A stretch of 64,000 nucleotides of DNA from Aquabacterium humicola (GTDB lineage: Bacteria; Pseudomonadota; Gammaproteobacteria; Burkholderiales; Burkholderiaceae_C): assembly GCF_030167915.1 (NCBI RefSeq), contig NZ_JARGNB010000005.1:62001-126000 (forward strand), in the 5' to 3' direction. Of this stretch, positions 1-8,958 are shown piece after piece. Numbering within the stretch: the first letter of the stretch is position 1; the number at the start of each line of letters is the position of its first letter. The notes below the pieces were generated by a model. It made no database searches. It had not been told where the DNA came from and worked only from the letters and a program-made list of their open reading frames with translations. A program made the position numbers and the translations under genes.

Positions 1-728
1 CGCTGGGCCTGGCGATGGACATCAAGCGCGAGATCACGCTGGTGCGCCGCGGCCAGGCGATCCCCGCGCAGTCGATGATCTCGCCGCACACCTTCGGCTA
101 CGACGACAACTTCAAGAGCGAGAACGGCGACTACAACCTGCCGCGCGCGAAGGCGCTGCTCGACCTGTTCGGTTATGTCGACCGCGACGGCGACGGCTGG
201 CGCGACCGGCCCGACGGCCAGCCGCTGGTCATCGACTACGCGTCGCAACCCGACGAGTCGTCGCGCCAGTTCGACGAGCTGTGGAAGCACGACATGGATG
301 CGCTGGGCGTGCGCACGAAGATCGTCACGGCGAAGTGGCCCGAGCAGCTCAAGCGCGCGCGGGCCGGCCAGCTGATGACCTGGCAGCTCGGCTACTCGGC
401 CAGCAACCCGGACGTGCAGGATGCCTTCCAGGCCGTGTACGGCCCCGCCGCGGGCGGCCAGAACCTGCCGCGCTTCAAGCTCGACGCCTTCGACCGCCTG
501 TACGACCGCATGCAGTCGCTGCCGGACGGACCCGAGCGCCTGCAGGCGATCAACGATGCCAACAAGCTGCTGCTGGCCTACGCGCCGATGAAGTACAGCG
601 TGCACCGCGTCGCGCTGGAACTGGTGCACCCGTGGCTCGCCGGCTACCGCCGCCCGCCGTTCGGCAACCAGTGGTGGCAGTACGTGGACGTCGACGGCCC
701 GAAGCGGGACGCGTCGAAGAAGCGCTAG
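1..728 (+). CDS. ABC transporter substrate-binding protein, family 5 (C-terminal part)
   Basis: The reading frame is open at the left edge, so the start lies outside the window and only about the last 240 residues are visible. These residues fit the C-terminal lobe of periplasmic family-5 solute-binding proteins (peptide/oligopeptide or opine type). Typical traits are a YVDRDGDGWRD-like segment, the stretch describing a backbone residue cluster with SNPDV, and a final part ending in a hydrophobic, Trp-rich tail (LAGYRRPPFGNQWWQYVDVD). Such proteins deliver peptides or similar ligands to a Dpp/Opp-type importer. No permease or ATPase gene follows; the next gene is convergent. The ligand cannot be told from this part. 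Confidence 0.85.
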   Translation, partial: LGLAMDIKREITLVRRGQAIPAQSMISPHTFGYDDNFKSENGDYNLPRAKALLDLFGYVDRDGDGWRDRPDGQPLVIDYASQPDESSRQFDELWKHDMDALGVRTKIVTAKWPEQLKRARAGQLMTWQLGYSASNPDVQDAFQAVYGPAAGGQNLPRFKLDAFDRLYDRMQSLPDGPERLQAINDANKLLLAYAPMKYSVHRVALELVHPWLAGYRRPPFGNQWWQYVDVDGPKRDASKKR

Positions 729-744
729 GAAGCGGGACGCCGGG

Positions 745-765
745 CTTCACGCCGCGCGCGTGAAG
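745..765. terminator. Hairpin between convergent genes
   Basis: CTTCACGC (745-752) pairs perfectly with GCGTGAAG (758-765) across a 5-base loop, just after the binding-protein stop and overlapping the last codons of the opposite-strand gene. No T-run follows, so a bidirectional terminator role is inferred from position and stem only. Confidence 0.4.
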
Positions 766-1214
766 TCCATCTCCCAGTTGGTTTCCCAGCTGCGGCCGCC
801 GTCGGGCGAGAAGGCCTGTTCCCAGCGCGCGGTGGTCGGCGTGATGGCCGACCACAGGAAGCGCACGGTGATCGGCCGGCCGCGGAAGGTCTCGTCGGCG
901 AAGAAGGTGCCGATGCCGTTCTCGAAGCGCCCGAGCATCGGCGCATCGAGGGCATGCGGGTGGCGGCCGTCCAGCCACCAGATCGCCCACTGTCTCGTCG
1001 CCGGGTCGAACGAGCGCAGCGTCGCGGCACGGTAGGCGCCGCCGGGCAGGTCGATGACGTTGTCGTCGATGTTGGCGGCGCCGCCCAGCAGCGGCCGCAC
1101 GTCGCTGGTGCCGCCGAACAGCTCCCACTCGGTGCAGCCGGCGAGGCGGTCCTTCAGGCGGCGGTGGGCCACGGTCCAGCGGCCGTGAAAGAAATCGAAG
1201 TCGTGGGCGCTCAT
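747..1214 (-). CDS. Small conserved lipocalin-like protein (DUF1579-like)
   Basis: A 155-residue soluble protein starting MSAHDFDFFHGRW; this start is chosen because GGAG lies a few bases upstream of the ATG at 1214. The opening 'dFdFfhGrWtv.hrrlkdrl.gc.eW..F.G' and the later 'R.fdp.t.qWaiwWld' and 'F.Wsait.t.arWeQafS.DgG..WE.NW.M.F' are characteristic of a widespread family of proteins predicted to have a lipocalin-like beta-barrel. Its biochemical function is not established. No signal peptide is visible. It stands alone between convergent and unrelated genes. Confidence 0.75.
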   Translation of the reverse strand: MSAHDFDFFHGRWTVAHRRLKDRLAGCTEWELFGGTSDVRPLLGGAANIDDNVIDLPGGAYRAATLRSFDPATRQWAIWWLDGRHPHALDAPMLGRFENGIGTFFADETFRGRPITVRFLWSAITPTTARWEQAFSPDGGRSWETNWEMDFTRAA

Positions 1215-1280
1215 GGCGGGTCTCCGGAGGGGTGGATGCACAGGCGCCGCAGCGTAGGCCCGTAACACTGACAGCGCATG

Positions 1281-2549
1281 TCAGCTATTCGCGTCGGCGG
1301 CGGTTCGGGCGCTCGTCTGCACCTCGCCCACGCCGCGCCGCGACGCCGCGCAGCCTGCAGGCTGCGACGAGACGCGTCGTGCGCGCAAGGGCCACACCAG
1401 CGCGGCCGCGGCCAGCGCGAGCGCGATGTCCACCATCCAGAACGGCGTGTCGCGGCCGGTGCGTTCGGCGAGCCAGCCGCTGAGCCAGATGCCGCCGAAT
1501 CCGCCGACCTGGTGCACCAGCATCACGATGCCGAGCAGGCTCGACAGCCGCGCGACGCCGTGCTGGCGCGCGACGAGCTGCGCCGTCGGCGGCAGCGTGG
1601 CCATGTGGCTGGCGCCCATCACCAGGGCCAGCGCGACCAGCGACGTGCGGCTCGGCGCGGCGCACAGGAAGGCCGCGATGCCCGCCGCCCGCACGGCGTA
1701 CAGCGCGGCCAGCAGGCGCGCGATGTCCACGTGCGGCATCGCACGGCCGACCGCCAGGCTGCCGGCGACGTTGGCCACGCCGGCCACCGCGATCCACGCG
1801 CCGGCCAGCGCGGCATCCTGGCCGCAGCGCTCGATCACGCCCGGCATGTGCACAGCGAGGAACGAGACATGGAAGCCGCAGATGCCGAAGCTCGCGGCCA
1901 CGCGCAGGAAGCGCGCATCGCGCAGCGCATCGCCCAGCGGCGCGGCCGGCGCGACGTCGCTCGATCCGGCCGGGCGGCGCAGCACGGCTGCCAGCGGCAA
2001 GGCGCACAGCGCGAGCGCCGCGCTCGCCAGCGCGGCCGGCACGAAGCCCCGGGTCTCGATCAGCGCCTGCGTGGCCGGCGCGACGAGCAGTTGCCCGATC
2101 GAGGCGCCCGCGCTCAACACGCCGACGGCCACGCCCGCGTGCGCCGCGGGCAGGCGCCGGTTGAGCTCGCCGACGAGCAGCGCATTGCCGCCGACCGCGC
2201 CGTTGGCCATCGCCGCGGCGCACAGGGCCACGGCGAGCGCCGCGAGCGCGGCGCCTGGCGCGAGCCCCGCGCCCGGCAGCGCGAGCAGGGCCGTGCCGAG
2301 CGCCAGCACCAGCGCCCCGCCGGCCACCACGCGGGCGCTGCCGTGGCGGTCGGCCCAGGCGCCGATGACCGGCTGCGCCAGGCCCAGCGCGAGCTGCCCG
2401 GTGGCGAAGAGCAGGCTGATCGTCGCCAGCCCGAGGCCGCTGGCGCTGTTGAGCGGCGAGACGAACAGCCCGCCCGACGCGCGCAGGCCCGAGGCGAGCG
2501 CCATCAGCGCGGCGGCGGCAAGCGTGACGAGCCAGGCGCGGCGGTCCAT
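1281..2549 (-). CDS. MFS transporter (12-TM efflux type)
   Basis: A 422-residue membrane protein beginning MDRRAWLVTLAAAALMALASGLRAS. Alternating hydrophobic segments cover nearly the whole length and fit 12 helices. The cytoplasmic loop between helices 2 and 3 has GAWADRHGSARV, the MFS signature (GxxaDRxGrr). Its start is 11 bases after the stop of the diiron gene at 2561, so the two are very likely co-transcribed. The substrate is unknown; an exporter for a product of the neighbouring enzyme is only a guess. A tail of about 15 residues after the last helix is polar and low-complexity. Confidence 0.85.
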   Translation of the reverse strand: MDRRAWLVTLAAAALMALASGLRASGGLFVSPLNSASGLGLATISLLFATGQLALGLAQPVIGAWADRHGSARVVAGGALVLALGTALLALPGAGLAPGAALAALAVALCAAAMANGAVGGNALLVGELNRRLPAAHAGVAVGVLSAGASIGQLLVAPATQALIETRGFVPAALASAALALCALPLAAVLRRPAGSSDVAPAAPLGDALRDARFLRVAASFGICGFHVSFLAVHMPGVIERCGQDAALAGAWIAVAGVANVAGSLAVGRAMPHVDIARLLAALYAVRAAGIAAFLCAAPSRTSLVALALVMGASHMATLPPTAQLVARQHGVARLSSLLGIVMLVHQVGGFGGIWLSGWLAERTGRDTPFWMVDIALALAAAALVWPLRARRVSSQPAGCAASRRGVGEVQTSARTAADANS

Positions 2550-2560
2550 CGTGCGCCTCG

Positions 2561-3553
2561 TCAGGCGGCCGCGGCCAGCGCCGGCTCGGCTTGCGCGGGC
2601 ACGGCGTAGGCCAGCGGCGCCAGCGCCGCCTGGATGCGGGCGGCCTGCGCCTCGTTCACCAGCGAGAACAGCACCTTCTGGAAGCGCGGTTCCATCACGC
2701 CGGAGACGATGTATTGCCACCGGTAGGCCTTCAGCACGCCGTCCTCGATGCGGCGGCGCTCGTCGCTCGGGGCCGTGCGGCCGGTCATGCCGCAGAAGTA
2801 CGCGGCATCCGCCCTGGCCTGCGCCTGCAGGATGCCGTCGACCGCGCCGACCAGGCCGATCAGCTCGTCGACCGCGGCATCGCGCTGCGCGGGCGTGAGC
2901 TTGGCGTCCTCCTTCAGCAGTTCCAGCTCGTCGATGGTGGCGTGCTGCGACTCTTCCTTCCAGTGGAACAGGAACACGTCCTTCCACAGCTCGCTGAGGC
3001 TGGTGTCGGGTTCGATGCTGGCGCGGTAGTGCGCCAGCACGAAGAGCTCGATGTGCAGCGTCAGCGCCAGCACGGCCCAGTTGCTCTGGCCCAGCACCGC
3101 GCGCGCAACGTCGTTGGGCGCGGCGGTCATCGTGTAGCCGGCCGGCATGTCGGCGGCCATCATCGCCTCGAGGCGGCGGAACAGCTCCTGGTGCTTGAGC
3201 TCCTCGTCGGTCATGCGCACCAGCGCCTCGACGGCGGTCTGGTCGCCGAAGGCCTCGGCCCGGCCGAGCTCCATGGTCTTGACGGCGATGAAGCGTTCCA
3301 CCAGCCCGAACAGGTAGGCGTAGGTGCGGCCCTGCACCTGACTCAGCAGGCGCCGTTCGTCAGCCGTCAGGAAAGGCAGCTCGTCGACGAGCGAGAGCCC
3401 GCGCGGCAGGAAGCTGCGGCTGTAGTCGAAGCGGCGGTCGCGGAGGATGTCGCGATCGATGTCCCAGCGCACGCGCTTCGAGGCTTCGACGCACTTGGCG
3501 TAGCGCTGGCGCTGGATGTCGGCGGCGGGGGCGGTCGGGGTCGGCAGGGTCAT
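2561..3553 (-). CDS. Diiron ferritin-like protein
   Basis: A 330-residue soluble helical protein (start MTLPTPTAPAAD, ATG at 3553). Two ExxH motifs are visible, in DEELKHQELFRRLE and in HWKEESQHATIDELE, with further glutamates on other predicted helices (FIAVKTMELGRAEAFGD, LHIELFVLAHYR). This is the four-helix carboxylate-bridged diiron arrangement of ferritin-like oxygenases and oxidases, such as the AurF-like group. The reaction cannot be assigned. It is the first gene of a likely two-gene operon with an MFS transporter. It is divergent from a SARP-like regulator whose upstream region holds three 12-bp repeats, which suggests control by that regulator. Confidence 0.65.
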   Translation of the reverse strand: MTLPTPTAPAADIQRQRYAKCVEASKRVRWDIDRDILRDRRFDYSRSFLPRGLSLVDELPFLTADERRLLSQVQGRTYAYLFGLVERFIAVKTMELGRAEAFGDQTAVEALVRMTDEELKHQELFRRLEAMMAADMPAGYTMTAAPNDVARAVLGQSNWAVLALTLHIELFVLAHYRASIEPDTSLSELWKDVFLFHWKEESQHATIDELELLKEDAKLTPAQRDAAVDELIGLVGAVDGILQAQARADAAYFCGMTGRTAPSDERRRIEDGVLKAYRWQYIVSGVMEPRFQKVLFSLVNEAQAARIQAALAPLAYAVPAQAEPALAAAA

Positions 3554-3746
3554 GGTGGGTCGTCCTGTGGGCTCGGAAAGGGTCGATGGGTGCGCCGTGC
3601 GGAGCCCGGATCGGGTGCCGCCGGCGCGCGTGCCGCGCAGGTCCCGGATCGGTAAAGCGCTTCGTGTCCTGCGTGCGGAGCGCACTGTGCGAGCAGGACC
3701 GTGGCACGACCGTCCCACGGCGTTCCAGCAGCGCTGGGCACTGTCA

Positions 3747-3782
3747 GAATGGCCGCGAGAATGGCCGCGGGAGTGGCCGCGC
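3747..3782. repeat. Three tandem 12-bp repeats, possible operator
   Basis: Three head-to-tail copies are gaatggccgcga (3747-3758), gaatggccgcgg (3759-3770) and gagtggccgcgc (3771-3782). They lie between the divergent diiron gene (start 3553) and the regulator (start 3831). SARP-family regulators are known to bind direct repeats spaced by about one helical turn, so the spacing fits an operator; this is inference. Confidence 0.45.
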
Positions 3783-3830
3783 CGGTGCGCCGGCCGGGGC
3801 ATGCAGCGGCTTCAAGGTGCAGGTCCAGCG

Positions 3831-6800
3831 ATGTCCGTACGGCTGATCCTCTTCGGTGCGCCGGCCGTGGCCGGCGACGCCGGCCCGCAGACGCTGCCGT
3901 CCGAGCGGCGCAGCCAGCTGCTGGTATTCCTGGCCTGCCGGCGCGACTGGGTCGGCCGCGCCGAGCTGGCGGCGCTGCTGTGGCCCGAGCTCGACAACGC
4001 GGCGGCGCTGGCGAACCTGCGCAAGACGCTGCACCGGCTGCAGCTGGTGGGCTGGGCGCTGGAACCCGAACTGCAGGGCAACGCGCTGCGGCTCGTGGTG
4101 GCGACGGACGTCGCAGCGTTCGATGCCGCCATCGCCGGCACGCGGTTCGACGACGCGCTCGCGCTGCGGCGCGGCGAGTTTCTCGCGGGCTTCGACGACG
4201 ACGCGAATCCGGCGTGGACCGAGTGGCTGCGCTTCGAACGCCACCGGCTGCGCGACGCGTGGCGCGGCGCGGCCCTCGCGCGGCTGGCCGACCCGATCGA
4301 GCCCGTCGCCGCGCTGGCGCTGGCCGCGCAGCTGCTGGAGGCCGACCCGCTCGACGAAGCCGCCGTATCGGCGCAGATGAGCTGGCTCGGCCGCAGCGGA
4401 CAGGCCGCGCGCGCGCACCAGGTCTACCGCGAGTTCGCCGTGCGCCTGCAGGCCGAGCTCGGCCTCGCGCCGGGCACCGCGTTGAAGGCCCTGCACGAGA
4501 CGCTCGCCGGTGCGGACGCGGCGGACGCGCGCGTCGGCGCGGTGGCCCGCCATTCGGCGGCCACGGCGGCCGATGCCGACGGCTTCGTGGGCCGCAGCGT
4601 GGAGCTTGCACACATCGCCGAGCTGCTGCAGCAGCCGGGCTGCCGGCTGCTCTGCCTGCTCGGCCCGGGCGGCGCGGGCAAGACGCGGCTGGCACGCCGC
4701 GCGCTGGCCCAGCTGGCACCGCGTTTCGCCGACGGTGCGACCTGGATCGGCTTCGAGGACCTGCGCAGCGCCGACGAGATCGGCCCGCGCCTCGCCCGCG
4801 AGCTCGGCGTGAAGCTGGCCGGAAACCGCGATCCGATCGACCAGGTGATCGCCGCGCTGGCGGGCTGCTCGCAGCTGCTGGCGCTCGACAACCTGGAACA
4901 GCTCGACGGCGCAGCGGCGGCGATCGAGCGGCTGCTGCAGGGCTGCACCGGCCTGACGCTGCTGGCCACCTCGCGCGTGCGCCTGTCGATCGCCGACGAG
5001 TGGCTGCTGCCGATCGACGGCCTGCCCTGCCCCGAGGACGAGGACGTCGACCGCGTCGAGGCCTTCGACGCGGCGCGGCTGTTCATCCACGCGGCACGTC
5101 GCGTCGAGCCGGCGCTGCAGGCGTCGGCGGAAGCGGCGGCCATCGTCGCGATCTGCCGCCTCACCGGCGGGCTGCCGCTGGCGCTGGAGCTGGCCGCCGG
5201 CTGGACACGCGTGCTGTCGTGCGAGGCGATCGCCGCCGAGCTGCAGCAGGGCACCGAGCTGCTGCGCGCGGTCGATGCCACCCGGCCGTCGCGGCACGCC
5301 AGCATCGAGGCGGTGTTCGAACACTCCTGGAGCCTGCTCACCACCGCCGAGCGCGAGACGCTCGCGCGGCTGGCGGTGTTTCGCGGCGGCTGCTCGTTCG
5401 AGGCCGCGCGGGCGCTGGCCGGCGCGCCGCTGCCGGTGCTGGGCGCGCTCGTCGACAAGTCGCTGCTGCGCAAGGACGGTGCGCGGCTGTCGCTGCACCC
5501 GCTGGTGCAGCAGATGGTCGAGCCCCGGCTGGCCGCCGGCGGCGAGGAACAGGCCGCACGGCGCGCGCACGCGCAGTACTTCCACCACCTGCTGCGCCAG
5601 CTGAAGCGCGCCGCGGAACACGGCGAACGCGAGGCGCTGGCGCGCATCGACACCGAGCTGGAGAACTGCCGGGCCGCCTGGCTGTGGACCGTCGCGCAGG
5701 GCGATCTCGACAGCGTGCGCGGCAGCGCATCGACCCTGGCCGACTTCTACGACCACCGCTGCCGCTTTGCCGATGGCCTCGCGCTGCTGCAAGCCGCGCT
5801 CGCCGCACCGGCGCTCGCCGACCGCGCGCCGCCCTGGCCCCTGCTGCAGGCCCTGGCCGCCCACCTGGAGCTGCGCCGCGACAGGTATGCCGAGGCCGAG
5901 GCGATGGCCCGTCCGGCGGCCGAGGCGGCGCGTGCCGCCGACGACGTCGAGGCCGAGGTGCAGAGTTGCGGCGTGCTCGGCGCCAGTGCGCTGCGGCTCG
6001 GGCGCTACGACGAGGCGCGGCCGCACTTCGAACGTGCGCTGGCACTGGCGCCGCCCCAAGTCGACCCGCACGGCGCGGGGGCGATGCTTCACAACCTGGC
6101 GGTGCTCGCTTCCGAGCAGGGCCGCTACGACGACGCGCTGCGCCTGATGGCCGAGTCCTTGCAGGTGCGTCGCCAGATCGGCGACGTCGCCGGCGAGGCC
6201 GCCGGCCTGGTGGTGCTGGGCATCGCCCACCTGAAGCGGCGCGATCTCGAGTCCGCGCGGCTGCGGCTCGGCGAGGCGCTGGCCCTGTGCGAGCGGCACG
6301 ACCTGGTGACACTGCGCACGTCCGCGCTGGGCGCCCTGGTCGAACACGCGCGCACGGCCGGCGACTTCGCCACCGCCGAACGCCATGCGCTGAGGGCCCT
6401 GGAGCTCGCGCGCGCGAACGGCTACCGCGCGCTGATGATGGCGCTGCAGTTCGACCTCGGCCACATCGCGCTGCATCGCGGCGATCCGGATGCCGCGCTG
6501 GTCGCGCTCGGCGAGGGCCTGCGCATGGCCATCGCGATCGCCCGGCCGACGTGGCAAATCGCCGGCGTGGCGCTGTGCGCGCAGATCCTGGCGTCACATG
6601 GCGAGACGGCCTGCGCCGCGCACGTGATGCGCGCCGCGGTGGCGCACCCGCTGGCGCAGCCGGCCGATCGCGAGGACCACCTGGCGCTCCTGGCGGCGTG
6701 GCAGGCCAACGGACCGCACGACGCGCCTGCGCCGGCATTCGACGAACTGGTGCGACGCATCGACGCGCTGGCCGGGCACGGGTTGCCGAAGCTGGCCGTC

Positions 6801-6833
6801 GCGCTGCGCCCGCCGCCCGGCGCGTCGTCCTGA
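3831..6833 (+). CDS. SARP/AfsR-type transcriptional activator (winged helix + BTAD + ATPase + TPR)
   Basis: A 1000-residue regulator. The N-terminus MSVRLILFGAPAV...LPSERRSQLLVFLACRRDWVGRAELAALLWPELDNAAALANLRKTLHRLQ is the winged-helix part. A bacterial transcriptional activator domain follows (about 100-240, with YREFAVRLQAELGLAPGTA). A STAND/NB-ARC-type ATPase comes next, with Walker A GPGGAGKTRLA at about 278-288 and LLALDNLEQLDG as Walker B. From about 580 there are TPR-like helical repeats. Such proteins switch on a neighbouring operon after ligand or partner sensing by the TPR part. The start at 3831 fits the family N-terminus; an in-frame ATG at 3801 is possible. It is divergent from the diiron-MFS pair, its most likely target. 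Confidence 0.85.
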   Translation: MSVRLILFGAPAVAGDAGPQTLPSERRSQLLVFLACRRDWVGRAELAALLWPELDNAAALANLRKTLHRLQLVGWALEPELQGNALRLVVATDVAAFDAAIAGTRFDDALALRRGEFLAGFDDDANPAWTEWLRFERHRLRDAWRGAALARLADPIEPVAALALAAQLLEADPLDEAAVSAQMSWLGRSGQAARAHQVYREFAVRLQAELGLAPGTALKALHETLAGADAADARVGAVARHSAATAADADGFVGRSVELAHIAELLQQPGCRLLCLLGPGGAGKTRLARRALAQLAPRFADGATWIGFEDLRSADEIGPRLARELGVKLAGNRDPIDQVIAALAGCSQLLALDNLEQLDGAAAAIERLLQGCTGLTLLATSRVRLSIADEWLLPIDGLPCPEDEDVDRVEAFDAARLFIHAARRVEPALQASAEAAAIVAICRLTGGLPLALELAAGWTRVLSCEAIAAELQQGTELLRAVDATRPSRHASIEAVFEHSWSLLTTAERETLARLAVFRGGCSFEAARALAGAPLPVLGALVDKSLLRKDGARLSLHPLVQQMVEPRLAAGGEEQAARRAHAQYFHHLLRQLKRAAEHGEREALARIDTELENCRAAWLWTVAQGDLDSVRGSASTLADFYDHRCRFADGLALLQAALAAPALADRAPPWPLLQALAAHLELRRDRYAEAEAMARPAAEAARAADDVEAEVQSCGVLGASALRLGRYDEARPHFERALALAPPQVDPHGAGAMLHNLAVLASEQGRYDDALRLMAESLQVRRQIGDVAGEAAGLVVLGIAHLKRRDLESARLRLGEALALCERHDLVTLRTSALGALVEHARTAGDFATAERHALRALELARANGYRALMMALQFDLGHIALHRGDPDAALVALGEGLRMAIAIARPTWQIAGVALCAQILASHGETACAAHVMRAAVAHPLAQPADREDHLALLAAWQANGPHDAPAPAFDELVRRIDALAGHGLPKLAVALRPPPGASS

Positions 6834-6891
6834 ACGTCGCCGGGCAGGCTGCGGTGTCGGGACGCTGCGCCGGACCGCGCCGGCGCGGCGC

Positions 6892-6975
6892 GGCCTGCAG
6901 GCCGAGGTGCTGCATGGTCCGGACTGGAGCGCGCTGAGCGACCACTTCCCGCTCGTCGTCGACATCGCGGTCTGA
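6892..6975 (+). pseudogene. Possible remnant of an endonuclease/exonuclease/phosphatase gene 3' end
   Basis: Within the 318-base interval before the next gene, one frame reads GLQAEVLHGPDWSALSDHF followed by PLVVDIAV and a stop. SDHfPlvvd is the usual C-terminal signature of the endonuclease/exonuclease/phosphatase fold. No start codon or upstream domain in this frame is recognisable, so this looks like a leftover 3' fragment. The rest of 6834-7151 holds only leader sequence. Confidence 0.3.
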
Positions 6976-7151
6976 TGTCGCGGTGATGTCGCGGTGCGAT
7001 GTCGCGAACGACGCCGCGGCGCCGGTGCCGCAGTGACAAACCGCACTCCCTGCGTTTGCAGTCTTCGTCTCGGAAGAACGGGGCCTGCCGCCTACATTGT
7101 TCTCAGCCCGGCGCGAATGTCGCACCGGCAACGACAGCAGCAGGAGCCACC

Positions 7152-7253
7152 ATGAACGCCTTCTTCGACAACCTGTGCATCGCCGCCTTCGTGCTTTGCT
7201 TCGGCCTCGTGGCGCCGGCGATGTCGTTCAGCGTGATCAGCGCGATCTGGTGA
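7152..7253 (+). CDS. 33-residue predicted single-pass membrane protein
   Basis: A short ORF, MNAFFDNLCIAAFVLCFGLV followed by APAMSFSVISAIW, with an excellent ribosome binding site (AGGAG at 7142-7146, six bases before the ATG). About 20 central residues are hydrophobic and could form one transmembrane helix. Nothing about its function can be read from the sequence. Its own leader region, strong Shine-Dalgarno and clean stop support real translation. Confidence 0.55.
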   Translation: MNAFFDNLCIAAFVLCFGLVAPAMSFSVISAIW

Positions 7254-7301
7254 GCGTCGACCTGCGGGCCCACGACGGCCCGCCCGAAGCGCGTCAGCGC
7301 G

Positions 7302-8060
7302 TCAGCGCGCCAGCTGCACGTGCTGCGAGGACGCGGTGCCGCCGATGTCCTCGAGGCTGTCGGCCGCCGGGCGCTGGAACAGCGCACGCAGCCAGCGCGG
7401 CCGGCCGGCCGGAATCACCGCCGGCAGATCGAGGTCCTCGTGCGCGCCCGGCGCGATCGTGACGGTCTTGCGCCACGCCCGCTGGCCGGCGCGCTGCCAC
7501 TCCACCGCCGACACCGGCGAACTCTCGACGAAGAGCGATCGCTCGTCGAGCGCCAGCACCAGCGGCTGCGAGCCGAGGTTCTCGATGCGCACCCGGGCCG
7601 GCTGCGCCCGCAGCAGGTCGATGCGCAGCGCGCGCCAGGGCTGCGCGCGCGCACGCTCGATGATCTTCCGCGCCTCGGCCTTCAGCCGGTCCGCCGCCGG
7701 GTCGCCCGGCGCCAGCGCGAGCACCTGTTCCTGCCCGGCGCGCTTGAGCCGCACCGTCTGCGCCGGCATGCCCGGCCGCAGGCCGGGCGTCGAACGCGCC
7801 GGCAGCCCGGCTTCGAGCGCCTGGCGCTCGGCGGCGCTGACGGCGGTGCGGAAGACGCCGATCGCGCCGCGCTCGATCACCGCCACCGGCGGCTCGTGGT
7901 ACCAGGTGGCCTGGTCGCCGTCGATCTCGAGGCGGCTGTCGGCCGGCCCGATGCCGGCGCTCTGCGCGTACTCGAAGCGGAAATCCGGTGTCGCGGCCAT
8001 GATGCCTCCCGTCGCGAGGACCAGCCCCACCGCCGCGGCGAGCGCGAATCGCCGCTTCAC
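7302..8060 (-). CDS. Secreted protein of unknown function, last gene of the LysM/OmpA module
   Basis: A 252-residue protein starting at GTG (8060), which overlaps the upstream gene's TGA as GTGA, so translation is probably coupled. The N-terminus KRRFALAAAVGLVLATGGI followed by MAAT is a signal peptide or lipoprotein-like leader without an obvious lipobox Cys. The mature part has mixed alpha/beta character with SPVSAVEWQRAGQRAWRKTVTIAPGA and no domain I recognise. It is predicted periplasmic. As the only exported member directly coupled to a set containing a metallopeptidase-bearing protein, it could be an immunity protein; this is inference from context. Confidence 0.6.
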   Translation of the reverse strand: MKRRFALAAAVGLVLATGGIMAATPDFRFEYAQSAGIGPADSRLEIDGDQATWYHEPPVAVIERGAIGVFRTAVSAAERQALEAGLPARSTPGLRPGMPAQTVRLKRAGQEQVLALAPGDPAADRLKAEARKIIERARAQPWRALRIDLLRAQPARVRIENLGSQPLVLALDERSLFVESSPVSAVEWQRAGQRAWRKTVTIAPGAHEDLDLPAVIPAGRPRWLRALFQRPAADSLEDIGGTASSQHVQLAR

Positions 8061-8953
8061 GCCACCTGCACCTCGACGTCGCTCGAGAAGACCCCGCCGA
8101 CAAAACGCGGCTGCGACGCCACCGTCGATTCGCCGCGATAGGCGCAGTAGCCGGCGCGCATGAAGTGCGGGCCGGCGGCCTGGAACCGGACGTCCGCCGA
8201 GCACTCGATCGTCACCTTCGTGCGCGGCCCCATCCAGATCAGCTCGGGCACGTCCTGGACGCTCATTTCGAGCGGTACGCGCGCGATCTCCAGCGGCGGC
8301 GGCATCACGTCGTCGCGCACTTCGGGCAGGTGGCCGTAGTACAGCGCGAACAGGTCGTCGCCGTCGGCCAGGCGCGCCGGGTGCGTCATCCACCAGCCCT
8401 GGGCGCCGAAGTTGCCGAAGACCACCGACAGCGCCAGGCGCCTGTCGGTGATCGCGATGCGCTGCGGCGCGGCGAGCATCATGCCCAGCGTCATCGACGG
8501 ATGCTGCTCGGCCTGCGTCAGCAGCGACGCCAGCTCGCCGAGCAGCGGCCGCAGCGCCGCGGCCGCGGCGCGGTCGGACGACGGGAAGACGAATTCCGAC
8601 ACCAGGCCGCCGGCGACCACCGACACCCGCATCACCGTGTCGGCCGGCCGCACCTGCGAGGGCGGCATCGCGTCGAACGGATGGGCCTTCAGCAGCCGCA
8701 CCAGGCCGAGGATCACGTCGATCGGCACCTGCGTCTCGAAGACCCCCACCTGCCGGCCGGGCATGTCGGACAACGAACGGTGAAGCGCCAGCCGCACGCG
8801 GCCGTCGCCCGCGATGTCGAGCCGGTCCTCGTGGATGCAGATGCCGGACTCTGTGCGGCGCCCGGAGGTCACGACGCGCTGCACCGCGAAGCCGTCCAGC
8901 AGGTGGGCATCCCCCGCGAGGATGCGATCGAAGACGGCCTGGATGGCAGCCAT
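8057..8953 (-). CDS. Uncharacterised 298-residue protein of the LysM/OmpA module
   Basis: Starts MAAIQAVFDRILAGD at 8953, five bases after the stop of the OmpA-like gene, and overlaps the next gene by four bases. There is no signal peptide or membrane segment. The first half (RRTESGICIHEDRLDIAGDG, then HRSLSDMPGRQVGVFETQVP) and the second half (FGNFGAQGWWMTHPA, RVPLEMSVQDVPELIWMGPRTKVTIEC) look like compact beta-rich domains, but I recognise no family. Tight coupling on both sides suggests it works with its neighbours, perhaps as an adaptor or chaperone. Confidence 0.6.
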   Translation of the reverse strand: MAAIQAVFDRILAGDAHLLDGFAVQRVVTSGRRTESGICIHEDRLDIAGDGRVRLALHRSLSDMPGRQVGVFETQVPIDVILGLVRLLKAHPFDAMPPSQVRPADTVMRVSVVAGGLVSEFVFPSSDRAAAAALRPLLGELASLLTQAEQHPSMTLGMMLAAPQRIAITDRRLALSVVFGNFGAQGWWMTHPARLADGDDLFALYYGHLPEVRDDVMPPPLEIARVPLEMSVQDVPELIWMGPRTKVTIECSADVRFQAAGPHFMRAGYCAYRGESTVASQPRFVGGVFSSDVEVQVA

Positions 8954-8958
8954 GGCGC

